NCBI GenBank assembly: GCA_030637505.1
Contig: DAOWGJ010000370.1
Span: 1-6,435 of the forward strand
Length of the DNA: 6,435 nt
From: Holophagae bacterium
GTDB lineage: Bacteria > Acidobacteriota > Thermoanaerobaculia > Thermoanaerobaculales > Sulfomarinibacteraceae
Direction: 5' to 3'
Made by a program: the position numbers and the translations under genes. Below are positions 1-5,062 of the stretch, in pieces (position 1 is the stretch's first letter; every line of letters begins with the position of its first letter). The notes beneath the pieces are model-generated. The model did no database searches. It worked only from the letters and a program-made list of their open reading frames with translations, and had not been told where the DNA came from.

Positions 1-2
1 AG

Positions 3-80
3 CACCAGAGCCTCAAGGATTTGGCGAATCTCATCCGACAGAATCACTCATCTCAGGTCAAAGGAGAAAACTATGCGTGA
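3..80 (+). CDS. Possible C-terminal tail of an upstream gene (partial)
   Basis: The frame beginning at position 3 is open from the window edge and ends in TGA at 78-80, overlapping the thiolase start by 8 bp. It encodes 25 residues, beginning HQSLKDLANLIRQN and ending GENYA. The first part looks like an amphipathic helix, and the SLKDLANLI pattern is reminiscent of the last helix of acyl-carrier-type domains or of the end of an acyl-CoA enzyme. The other two forward frames are also open here, so the reading frame is not proven. A gene overlapping the thiolase start would fit an operon; in archaeal-type operons HMG-CoA synthase often precedes thiolase and DUF35. The tail is too short to identify. 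Confidence 0.35.
   Translation, partial: HQSLKDLANLIRQNHSSQVKGENYA
60..66 (+). promoter_or_regulatory. Shine-Dalgarno site fixing the thiolase start
   Basis: AAAGGAG lies six bases upstream of the ATG at 73. The thiolase frame stays open upstream to the window edge, so this site, together with the typical thiolase N-terminus MREVAIVAAAMTPFG, decides the start. Confidence 0.8.
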
Positions 81-1221
81 AGTTGCAATTGTCGCAGCCG
101 CCATGACTCCCTTCGGCGAACTGTGGGAGATGAGCCTGCGGCAACTCTTTGCCGAGGCGGCGTTGGACGTGATCAAAAAAGCAGGGGTGGATCATCTGGA
201 TTCAATCTACGTCGGCAATATGTCCGGCGGCTGTTTCGTGGGACAGGAACACCTCGGTCCGCTGATGGCAGATCAAATCGGCATGGCCGGAGTTCCCTCG
301 ACCCGCGTCGAGTCCGCCTGTGCGTCAGGAGGCATTGCGCTTCGAACGGCCTTTTTCGAAGTTGCCTCGGGCGCCAGCGACCTGGTCCTGGCCTCCGGCG
401 TCGAAAAGATGAACGACGGCGCCGATGTCACCAATGTCCTGGCCACCGCCGCGGATCAGGAACTCGAGGTCTATCACGGCATTACCTTCCCAGGCCTCTA
501 TGCCATGATCGCGCGAGCGCACATGGAGGCCCACGGCACCACCGAAGAGGACCTCAGCTGGGTTTCGGTCAAGAACCACCGTCACGGCGCCCTCAACCCG
601 AAGGCACAGTTTCCGCGTGAATTCACCCTCGAGCAGGTGATGAACTCGACTCTGGTTGCCGAGCCCCTGCGCCTGCTGCACTGTTCACCCGTCAGCGACG
701 GTGCGGCTGCGGTTCTGCTGTGTCCCCTGGATCAGGCAAAGAAGTACACCGATCAGCCGATCAAGATCCTCGGAACGGGGCAGGCAACCTCGGCGATGGC
801 TCTCGCCGACCGAAAGGACCCCGCCTTCCTGGACTCGGTCCAACTTTCGGCTGAACGCGCCTTCGCCATGGCAGGCGTCGGTCCCGGTGACATCAATGTT
901 GCCGAAGTCCACGACTGTTTCGCCATCTCGGAGATCTGCTGTATCGAGGCCCTCGGCCTGGTCGAGCGAAGCCAGGCAGCCGGTGCGGCGGCAAGCGGTC
1001 TGACCGCTCTTGGCGGAAGGATTCCCGTCAATACCAGTGGAGGTCTCAAGGCGAAAGGGCACCCGGTAGGTGCGACAGGGATCGCACAGATCATCGAAAT
1101 CTTCGAACAACTTCGTGGCGAATCTGGTGCCCGCCAGGTGCAGGGCGCCAGTCTCGGCCTCGCACAGAATATGGGCGGGTCCGGAGCCAGCTCTGTCGTT
1201 CATATTCTGGAAAGGATGTAG
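73..1221 (+). CDS. Thiolase (acetyl-CoA acetyltransferase / 3-ketoacyl-CoA thiolase, SCP2/archaeal-type)
   Basis: This 382-residue protein is a full-length thiolase, expected to be cytoplasmic. It should catalyse either the Claisen condensation of two acyl-CoAs or CoA-dependent cleavage of a 3-ketoacyl-CoA. Visible motifs are the nucleophile Cys83 in ESACASGG, HDCF at 280-283, and GHPVGATG at 329-336 with the catalytic His330. The C-terminal loop reads NMGGSG (366-371) and lacks the CxG cysteine of classical biosynthetic thiolases. In SCP2-type and archaeal thiolases the HDCF cysteine is known to stand in for it, so the active site appears complete. The next gene, two bases downstream, encodes a DUF35 zinc-ribbon/OB-fold protein, the known partner of this subgroup. 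Examples are the archaeal thiolase/HMG-CoA synthase complex, BbsAB benzoylsuccinyl-CoA thiolase and Ltp2 aldolases. Retention of HDCF and GHP argues for a thiolase rather than an Ltp2-type aldolase. The substrate cannot be read from the sequence. Confidence 0.93.
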   Translation: MREVAIVAAAMTPFGELWEMSLRQLFAEAALDVIKKAGVDHLDSIYVGNMSGGCFVGQEHLGPLMADQIGMAGVPSTRVESACASGGIALRTAFFEVASGASDLVLASGVEKMNDGADVTNVLATAADQELEVYHGITFPGLYAMIARAHMEAHGTTEEDLSWVSVKNHRHGALNPKAQFPREFTLEQVMNSTLVAEPLRLLHCSPVSDGAAAVLLCPLDQAKKYTDQPIKILGTGQATSAMALADRKDPAFLDSVQLSAERAFAMAGVGPGDINVAEVHDCFAISEICCIEALGLVERSQAAGAAASGLTALGGRIPVNTSGGLKAKGHPVGATGIAQIIEIFEQLRGESGARQVQGASLGLAQNMGGSGASSVVHILERM

Positions 1222-1223
1222 CC

Positions 1224-1634
1224 ATGCCAAGCCCGAGATACTGGAGAGAAGTCCCCTCTCGTTTGAGGCTCGAGGCCGCCCGCTGCTCCGGCTGCGGCAA
1301 GGTCAACTACCCACCGCGCCTCATCTGTCCAGGGTGCCGAGGGAAAGAATCAGAGCCCGTGACCCTGTCGAAGACCGCAAAGATCATCACCTCAACGGTG
1401 ATCCATATCGCTCCGGACGATTTTCTCTTCGAGGCGCCCTACGCGATCGCGGTCGTCGAGACGCCGGAAAAAGCCCGTTTCATGGCTCAGGTGGTCGACT
1501 GCGATCCGTCATCGGTCGGCCCCGGGATGGATGTCTCACTCGAGTTCCGCCTGATCCGCAAGGAGGCGCGCTCGGGCATTCTCTGCTACGGCTTCAAGGC
1601 GGTTCCGACCGCTTCATGGGAGGCAAAATCATGA
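1224..1634 (+). CDS. Zn-ribbon OB-fold (DUF35) thiolase partner protein
   Basis: This 136-residue protein has the DUF35 layout. An N-terminal helix (about 4-18, starting near RYWREVPSRLRLEAARC) is followed by a four-cysteine rubredoxin-like zinc ribbon, with Cys21/Cys24 (CSGC) and Cys35/Cys38 (CPGC). An OB-fold occupies about 45-128. In characterised systems the protein binds the thiolase, bridges it to a second enzyme or helps hold the CoA substrate; it is not known to be catalytic by itself. The start lies two bases after the thiolase stop, with AAAGGA at 1211-1216 inside the thiolase gene as ribosome-binding site, so translation is probably coupled. The length is normal for the family and all four zinc ligands are present. 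It overlaps the next gene by four bases. Confidence 0.92.
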   Translation: MPSPRYWREVPSRLRLEAARCSGCGKVNYPPRLICPGCRGKESEPVTLSKTAKIITSTVIHIAPDDFLFEAPYAIAVVETPEKARFMAQVVDCDPSSVGPGMDVSLEFRLIRKEARSGILCYGFKAVPTASWEAKS

Positions 1635-1810
1635 CCAAGGTTCAAATCTGCGTCGATGTCCCCGAGGACCACTACCGGGCCTACGCGGACCAGGCCGAAC
1701 GCCAGGGAGTGACGGTCGAAAGCCTGGTGAGGCAGACACTGCAGTGCCTGTTGGAGGATGCCGAGAGGGCGGACGAGGAGGGCACCGATCACATCATCAT
1801 TCCTGCTTGA
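1631..1810 (+). CDS. Small ribbon-helix-helix-like protein (59 aa), unknown role
   Basis: The start overlaps the DUF35 stop (ATGA, 1631-1634), and GGGAGG at 1618-1623 sits seven bases upstream, so translation of this short gene is credible. The 59 residues read as a short strand (VQICVDVP, 4-11), a helix (about 13-25, HYRAYADQAERQG), a second helix beginning TVESLVRQ (28-43), and an acidic tail ending HIIIPA. Strand-helix-helix of this size is the layout of MetJ/Arc/CopG/ParD-type DNA-binding proteins. However, the strand has fewer basic residues than a typical Arc/CopG strand, and no toxin gene follows. It might autoregulate the thiolase operon, be an orphan antitoxin, or be a small subunit of the thiolase complex. 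The fold is inferred from pattern only. Confidence 0.7.
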   Translation: MTKVQICVDVPEDHYRAYADQAERQGVTVESLVRQTLQCLLEDAERADEEGTDHIIIPA

Positions 1811-1834
1811 GGAGGCCGCCAAGGGCCCCGAAAA

Positions 1835-1900
1835 GCAGGCCCTAAAGGACCTGCCTACAAAGATTGTCGTTTCCCTGTAGGCGGGTCCCTCAGGGCCCGC
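1835..1900. terminator. Palindrome doublet between convergent genes; probable bidirectional terminator, REP-like
   Basis: Two imperfect palindromes, 1835-1854 (GCAGG...CCTGC) and 1881-1900 (GCGGG...CCCGC), are inverted copies of each other. Arms 1838-1859 and 1876-1897 pair at 19 of 22 positions around a 16-nt loop. All three mismatches are A/G or T/C changes that leave G-U pairs on one RNA strand. The element lies 24 bp after the + strand stop at 1810 and 10 bp from the - strand stop at 1910, the right place for a shared terminator. No long T tract follows on either side, so a dispersed REP/BIME-type element is an equally good description. Confidence 0.6.
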
Positions 1901-1909
1901 ACGCCGAAC

Positions 1910-2515
1910 TCATTGCATCGCCTTTCGCAGCAAGACCTCAACCTCCGGGTGGCGGTTCTTGGCGGCGTGGTCCGCTGCGACGTCACCGTCAGAGTCTTCG
2001 GCGGATGGGTTGGCGCCGTTTTCGAGCAACACCTGGACGACCTCCAATTGGCCCTCCCCGGCGGCAAACATCAGAGATGTCCAACCCTCGTACTGGTCTG
2101 CGTCGTGGGGATTGGCTCCGTGCTCGAGCAGCAACTGAACGGTCTCGTGAAACGGCCCTGTGGAAGCAAACATCAGTGCGGTTCGGCCCAGGTTTTCACG
2201 TGCCCCCACGGCTGCTCCTCGTTCCAGCAGCCATCGAACACAGTCCGGGTGGCCGTTGAAGGCCGCATACATCAGCGCCGTCCGGCCGTCAGCGTCCCGA
2301 GAGTCGATCCCCGCGCCATTGTCGACGGCCACCACCATGAGGTCGAGTTGTCCCTCCAACGAAGCGTCTCGAAGCATTTGATCGGCAACCGGGTTGGCCG
2401 CCTGCACCGACGGCTTTTCGTCAGGCTCCTCTGTCGTTCCGGAATCGCTCCCACAGGCGAAGGCCACACCCAGTCCCACCAAAACCACCGCCACACCTAC
2501 CCATGTTCTTTTCAT
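1910..2515 (-). CDS. Ankyrin-repeat protein, exported, probable lipoprotein
   Basis: This 201-residue protein starts with a signal peptide: MKRT, then a hydrophobic stretch from about residue 5, ending AFAC with Cys21. AFAC is a slightly imperfect lipobox, since Ala rather than Leu/Val stands at -3; lipidation at Cys21 is likely but not certain. An acidic flexible linker (about 22-40) leads into ankyrin repeats. A weak cap lies at 46-75, and clear repeats begin at DGRTALMYAAFNGH (76), LGRTALMFAS (109) and GWTSLMFAAGEGQ (144). A final degenerate repeat runs from DGDVAADHAAKNRH (176) to about 197. Ankyrin arrays bind proteins, here in the periplasm or at the outer membrane. AGGAGG (revcomp of 2523-2528) lies seven bases before the ATG. 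The gene follows the 281-residue secreted-protein gene by 36 bp on the same strand, so the two are probably co-transcribed and may work together. The partner is unknown. Confidence 0.88.
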   Translation of the reverse strand: MKRTWVGVAVVLVGLGVAFACGSDSGTTEEPDEKPSVQAANPVADQMLRDASLEGQLDLMVVAVDNGAGIDSRDADGRTALMYAAFNGHPDCVRWLLERGAAVGARENLGRTALMFASTGPFHETVQLLLEHGANPHDADQYEGWTSLMFAAGEGQLEVVQVLLENGANPSAEDSDGDVAADHAAKNRHPEVEVLLRKAMQ

Positions 2516-2551
2516 CTCAAAACCTCCTGGCCTTCCCGACCCGGTGCCAGA

Positions 2552-3397
2552 TCAGTGCCCACCGGCGAATTGCAACTCAGTCCTGGCAACGGCGTCGGCC
2601 GTGTAGCCGGAACACTGAATCGAGTCCCGAAAGGCACGGTGCTGACCGCTCTTGAGAACCGAGACCGAGATCGTATCAACACAGATCAGACGCCCCGTTT
2701 GGTCCCACAGGCTGAGGTCAAAGGTGGCGATCTTGTAAGCGTCGGCGGTGTTATTGACGACGACGCCCATGACGTCGACCCAGTCATCGGAAAAGGCTTC
2801 GTGCCTCAGTTCGCCTTCAAGGGTGAAATCCAACCTCTCGGTGTCCTCATGAACCTCCGCTTCGGCCTGGTCGGCCGCGGGTTCCGCCAATACCGCCCCG
2901 ACCGGGACCAGTACGGCCGATGCTGCCGGCTCAACACCCGCCCCGGCCTCGGCAATACCGGTCGGTTTGACCTCCGGCGAGGGAACCGTGGACGCGACCT
3001 CGGCCGCGGCAGGAACGACCTCTGCGTCCTCCCGGCAGTCGTCCGAGGTGCTGACGGCCAAGACCGCAAGTTTCTTTTTCAAGACCTGAGCGAAGGCGGT
3101 GATTTGCCGGCCGGACCACTGAAGGCTCTTTTCGTCCCCGACACCACTCACCCCGGTGTAGTCAGTCATCAAATCGTCGATCTGATCCAGGATTTGCCTG
3201 TCCTCAGACCTCAGGACGAGCAGCAAGGCGCCCTGGTCACCGACCTCCGCACTTTCAAGCGTCATCGGCGAACCATGGGGCAGTACAACCGCTGTACTCA
3301 TGCGATCCGTGCAGAGTTCAACGCCCAGAAACTCAACGGCCTGTGTCGGCAGGACAAGAAGAATCGTGATCATTGCAGCCAGGAATACCGTCCTCAT
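2552..3397 (-). CDS. Secreted protein with C-terminal FxLYD-like domain, unknown function
   Basis: The 281-residue product begins with a clear signal peptide (hydrophobic core about 4-17, likely cleavage after LPTQA at 20). The mature N-terminal domain (about 21-120) begins VEFLGVELCTDR and contains a long, probably helical stretch around 65-115. Residues about 122-186 are a low-complexity linker rich in Ala, Glu, Pro and Val. The C-terminal part (about 189-276) resembles FxLYD-type immunoglobulin-like domains: GVVVNNTAD (211-219), strand FDLSLWDQTGRLI (226-238), then LKSGQHRAF near 248-256. Cys29/Cys121 and Cys239/Cys262 could form disulfides, consistent with export. GAGGAG (revcomp of 3403-3408) sits five bases before the ATG. 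I do not recognise the N-terminal domain. Position upstream of the ankyrin lipoprotein suggests a shared envelope role. Confidence 0.8.
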   Translation of the reverse strand: MRTVFLAAMITILLVLPTQAVEFLGVELCTDRMSTAVVLPHGSPMTLESAEVGDQGALLLVLRSEDRQILDQIDDLMTDYTGVSGVGDEKSLQWSGRQITAFAQVLKKKLAVLAVSTSDDCREDAEVVPAAAEVASTVPSPEVKPTGIAEAGAGVEPAASAVLVPVGAVLAEPAADQAEAEVHEDTERLDFTLEGELRHEAFSDDWVDVMGVVVNNTADAYKIATFDLSLWDQTGRLICVDTISVSVLKSGQHRAFRDSIQCSGYTADAVARTELQFAGGH

Positions 3398-3425
3398 AGT
3401 GTCTCCTCTCCGGGAGTTTACCTCG

Positions 3426-3447
3426 AATGCGGCCAGGTGGCCGCATT
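3426..3447. repeat. Perfect 22-bp dyad (10-bp arms)
   Basis: AATGCGGCCA at 3426-3435 is perfectly inverted at 3438-3447 around a GG centre. It lies 28 bp upstream of the - strand start at 3397, just outside its ribosome-binding site. It could be an operator for a dimeric repressor, a stem in the mRNA leader, or part of a dispersed repeat. Its near-perfect symmetry is not chance-like. Confidence 0.7.
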
Positions 3448-3448
3448 A

Positions 3449-3476
3449 GAAACTCGATACTGGAAACTGGAAACTC
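3449..3476 (+). repeat. Heptamer repeat cluster, copy 1
   Basis: Four consecutive 7-bp units occur: GAAACTC, GATACTG, GAAACTG, GAAACTC. The second cluster (3705-3735) is the inverted copy; 3453-3476 matches the reverse complement of 3712-3735 at 22 of 24 positions. Period-7 arrays like this are usually dispersed intergenic microsatellites rather than coding sequence. Confidence 0.75.
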
Positions 3477-3647
3477 GACCCGCCTATCCGATTGAATTGA
3501 CCAGGGATTCGAGGCGCTAATCCACCAACGACGTCGAAGACAGGAAAAATCTCCGGGGCCGACCACGAGTAATTCTCCACACTGGCGATTATCGAGGCAG
3601 TTGGCAGCAACCATTTGCACGTCAATAGTGAACCCTGAGGGTACGAT

Positions 3648-3665
3648 GCGGGGCGGAAGCCCCGC
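3648..3665. repeat. GC-rich hairpin, 7-bp stem with GGAA loop
   Basis: GCGGGGC (3648-3654), loop GGAA (3655-3658) and GCCCCGC (3659-3665) form a perfect stem. It lies about 50 bp beyond the - strand stop of the Smr gene (3718-3720), downstream of that gene, so it could serve as its terminator. No T run follows on the - strand. Confidence 0.55.
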
Positions 3666-3704
3666 GCTCCCGTCGTGCATCCTGGGGCACTTCACTGCTG
3701 CCGG

Positions 3705-3735
3705 CAGTATCCAGTTTCTAGTTTCCAGTATCGAG
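3705..3735 (-). repeat. Heptamer repeat cluster, copy 2 (inverted), overlapping the Smr gene end
   Basis: On the + strand the units are CAGTATC, CAGTTTC, TAGTTTC, CAGTATC, then GAG. Read on the - strand this is GATACTG, GAAACTA, GAAACTG, GATACTG. The Smr stop codon TAG and the codons for its last residues LDTGN lie inside the repeat. Confidence 0.75.
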
Positions 3736-4281
3736 GGTTGAACTCATGAGCTCCACCCTCCGTCCCAATCTGACAACCGTCGCCCCCCACCCGCCGCGGT
3801 CGGACCCAGCGTCGGTGAACGACACGACGGCCGGATGGCGGGACAGGACCGAGCGCACCCGTTCCCGCTGCACGCCGATGCCACGGCCGTGGATCAGGCG
3901 AACCTCGGAGAAACCCTGGGCGAGGGCAGTTTCCAAGTAGCTCTCGACCACGTCGGGGATATCACGTGGCGGGAAAGGATGGAGGTCGATGAAGTCCTCC
4001 ACCGGAAGACATACCGGCTCGGCCCGGTCGGGATCCTCGGCACGCTCCTCGCCCTCGTCAGGCTGGACAGATTCGATCTCGCACTGAGCCCTCCCGATCG
4101 AGAGTACGGCAACGGTCAAGGTCACGAGCACCAGGCCGAAAATCCCCAGACCGACCCAGGCCTTGGAGCCGAGGAAGTGGGCCAGCGGGATCGTCGCAAC
4201 CGCCGCAGCGGCAAAGACCCCGATCTTGGTCAGAATGTAGGCCCGGCGCACCCGGGGCTCTGCGAGCATCTCTCTCCACAT
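3718..4281 (-). CDS. Membrane-anchored Smr-domain protein
   Basis: I chose the ATG at 4281 (187 residues, MWREMLAEPRVRRAY). The frame runs on to 4401, but that extension is the antisense of the small + strand gene and has no conserved look. A start three codons later (MLAEP, preceded by GGAGAG) is also possible. Two membrane segments lie at about 15-37 and 41-62, followed by an acidic linker (about 70-92). A C-terminal Smr domain (about 95-172) has IDLH at 98-101, LIHGRG at 129-134 and GGWGATVVRL at 163-172. Smr domains are known in MutS2, in SmrA/SmrB-type nucleases and in ribosome-rescue factors, and cleave DNA or RNA. The signature motifs are present, so nuclease activity is plausible. Anchoring by two N-terminal helices is unusual. 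The last residues (LDTGN) come from an intergenic heptamer repeat. A leaderless-type -10 lies just upstream. Confidence 0.85.
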   Translation of the reverse strand: MWREMLAEPRVRRAYILTKIGVFAAAAVATIPLAHFLGSKAWVGLGIFGLVLVTLTVAVLSIGRAQCEIESVQPDEGEERAEDPDRAEPVCLPVEDFIDLHPFPPRDIPDVVESYLETALAQGFSEVRLIHGRGIGVQRERVRSVLSRHPAVVSFTDAGSDRGGWGATVVRLGRRVELMSSTLDTGN

Positions 4282-4293
4282 GAGTGGAGTATA
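4282..4293 (-). promoter_or_regulatory. -10-like element of the Smr gene, leaderless arrangement
   Basis: On the - strand TATACT (4293-4288) is followed by six bases (CCACTC) and then the ATG at 4281. This spacing would place the transcription start on or next to the start codon. No Shine-Dalgarno sequence precedes the ATG. No clear -35 is visible. Confidence 0.5.
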
Positions 4294-4305
4294 TCGAAAG
4301 AATGC

Positions 4306-4316
4306 GATAATGAGGC
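4306..4316 (+). promoter_or_regulatory. -10-like element of the small-protein/nucleotidyltransferase pair, leaderless arrangement
   Basis: GATAAT (4306-4311) is followed by GAGGC and the ATG at 4317. The GAGG is too close to the ATG (one base) to be a normal ribosome-binding site, while the hexamer is at the distance expected for a leaderless transcript. No clear -35 is visible. Confidence 0.45.
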
Positions 4317-4538
4317 ATGAGCAAACTGGCGGCCTTTCTTCGAATGCGGAACCGGGATCTCGTCGAAAACTTATCGGCGGAGGACCGGGTAGCGTTGGCA
4401 TTCAGACTCGGCGAGGCCGACCTGGAATCTTTCCGGGCAACGCATGGCCTGACCCGGGCAGCAGCACTGGCCCATTTCCGCCGCCAACGGCAACAGGGTC
4501 GTCGTCCGTGTCGATGCATGCAGGACGAGGCTGGCTGA
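4317..4538 (+). CDS. Small basic helical protein preceding nucleotidyltransferase (73 aa)
   Basis: The 73 residues are rich in Arg, Ala and Leu and read as several helices: AAFLRMRNRDLVENL (5-19), AEDRVALAFRLGEADLESFRATHG (21-44) and TRAAALAHFRRQRQQGRRP (46-64), with a short tail CRCMQDEAG. The ALAFRLGEADLESFRATHGL stretch followed by a basic RRQRQQGRRP run resembles small proteins I associate with positions just upstream of nucleotidyltransferase genes, but I cannot name a family. Its TGA (4536-4538) overlaps the ATG of the nucleotidyltransferase (4538-4540), so the two are co-translated. The basic C-terminus could contact nucleic acid. A role as antitoxin or specificity partner of the nucleotidyltransferase is inference from gene order only. 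Confidence 0.7.
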   Translation: MSKLAAFLRMRNRDLVENLSAEDRVALAFRLGEADLESFRATHGLTRAAALAHFRRQRQQGRRPCRCMQDEAG

Positions 4539-5062
4539 TGTTACTGCCCCGGGTAGTAGAAGTTCTCTCGAACGAGCACATCTCCTTCGTCGTCATCGGC
4601 GCCTCGGCGATGGCCGCCCATGGCGTCAGCCGTTCGACCATCGACATCGACCTGATGACCCTCGATCCCCGAGTACTCAAGGTGGCGATGTGGTCAGACC
4701 TGATCTCTCAGGGGTTCGATATCGAAATTCGACATGGTGATGCCGACGATCCTCTCCGGGGAGTCGTTCGATTCGAGAGCCCAGGCCAACGTCCGGTCGA
4801 TCTCATCGTCAGCCACGGTGGGTGGCAGGCTCGGGTCATCGAAAGCCCGGAAACGGCGATCTTTGAAGGTCTCGAATTGCCCGTTGTCGGAAAAGTGGAT
4901 CTCATCCTCCTCAAGCTCTATGCGGGAGGCCCGCAGGACCTCTGGGACATCAGCCAACTCATACTTTCCACTCCACATGGCACCCTGATTTTGGAGGTCG
5001 AAAAGGCCCTGGAAGGCATGCCTCCACACTTTCGGACGGTCTGGTCCAGGGTTGTCGAATAA
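4538..5062 (+). CDS. Nucleotidyltransferase-fold protein, AbiEii/MNT-like (174 aa)
   Basis: The ATG at 4538 overlaps the stop of the small gene (TGATG). The frame is open further upstream, but that sequence is the shadow of the small gene. The protein has the compact nucleotidyltransferase core: VVIGASAMAAHGVSRSTIDIDL at 18-39 (split here as VIGASA, HG at 28-29, DID at 36-38), giving the DxD metal ligands Asp36 and Asp38. Asp88 (VDLI) is a candidate third carboxylate. KVDLILLKLYAGGPQDLWDI (119-138) matches the K...AGGPQDLxDI block of AbiEii-type enzymes. AbiEii/MNT proteins are toxins in type IV/VII-like toxin-antitoxin systems and phage-abortive modules that transfer nucleotides to RNA or protein. 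The catalytic residues look intact. It is shorter than AbiEii itself, closer to MNT-size proteins. A housekeeping role cannot be excluded. Confidence 0.85.
   Translation: MLLPRVVEVLSNEHISFVVIGASAMAAHGVSRSTIDIDLMTLDPRVLKVAMWSDLISQGFDIEIRHGDADDPLRGVVRFESPGQRPVDLIVSHGGWQARVIESPETAIFEGLELPVVGKVDLILLKLYAGGPQDLWDISQLILSTPHGTLILEVEKALEGMPPHFRTVWSRVVE

Larger units (their letters stand above)
3398..3717. other. Gene-free, repeat-rich intergenic stretch
   Basis: This stretch holds no convincing gene. It contains the ribosome-binding site of the - strand gene at 3397, a perfect dyad (3426-3447), a heptamer cluster (3449-3476), about 150 bp without obvious structure (3480-3630), a short dyad ACCCT-G-AGGGT (3632-3642), a GC-rich hairpin (3648-3665), the palindrome CTGCCGGCAG (3698-3707), and most of a second heptamer cluster in inverted orientation. 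A promoter for the 3397 to 1910 unit should lie here. The only -10-like match I see on the - strand is TAAACT (3420-3415), without a matching -35, so I do not annotate it. Confidence 0.75.

Noticed and set aside
685..1230. Open frame of 181 codons antisense to the thiolase
   Set aside because: A shadow of a well-supported enzyme gene, with no motif of its own.
1070..1630. Upstream extension of the 59-aa gene to 1070
   Set aside because: It would overlap the thiolase end and the whole DUF35 gene in another frame; the ATGA overlap and ribosome-binding site support the start at 1631.
1913..3520. Long open frame of 535 codons on the + strand across both - strand exported-protein genes
   Set aside because: It is antisense to two genes that have signal peptides, ribosome-binding sites and recognisable domains. 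Its translation has no conserved motif and is rich in Arg, Gly and Val, typical of a GC-rich shadow frame.
3333..3695. Open frame of 120 codons on the - strand over the intergenic repeats
   Set aside because: It reads through a hairpin and a heptamer cluster, overlaps the start of the secreted-protein gene, and shows no domain or ribosome-binding site.
3449..3735. CRISPR-like array
   Set aside because: The units are contiguous 7-bp repeats without spacers, and no cas gene is present.
4282..4401. 40-codon N-terminal extension of the Smr gene
   Set aside because: It is antisense to the start of the 73-aa gene, Pro-rich without conserved features, and passes through the likely promoter region.
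4280..4537. 86-codon upstream extension of the nucleotidyltransferase
   Set aside because: It is an out-of-frame shadow of the 73-aa gene; the ATG at 4538 overlapping its stop gives a normal nucleotidyltransferase N-terminus.
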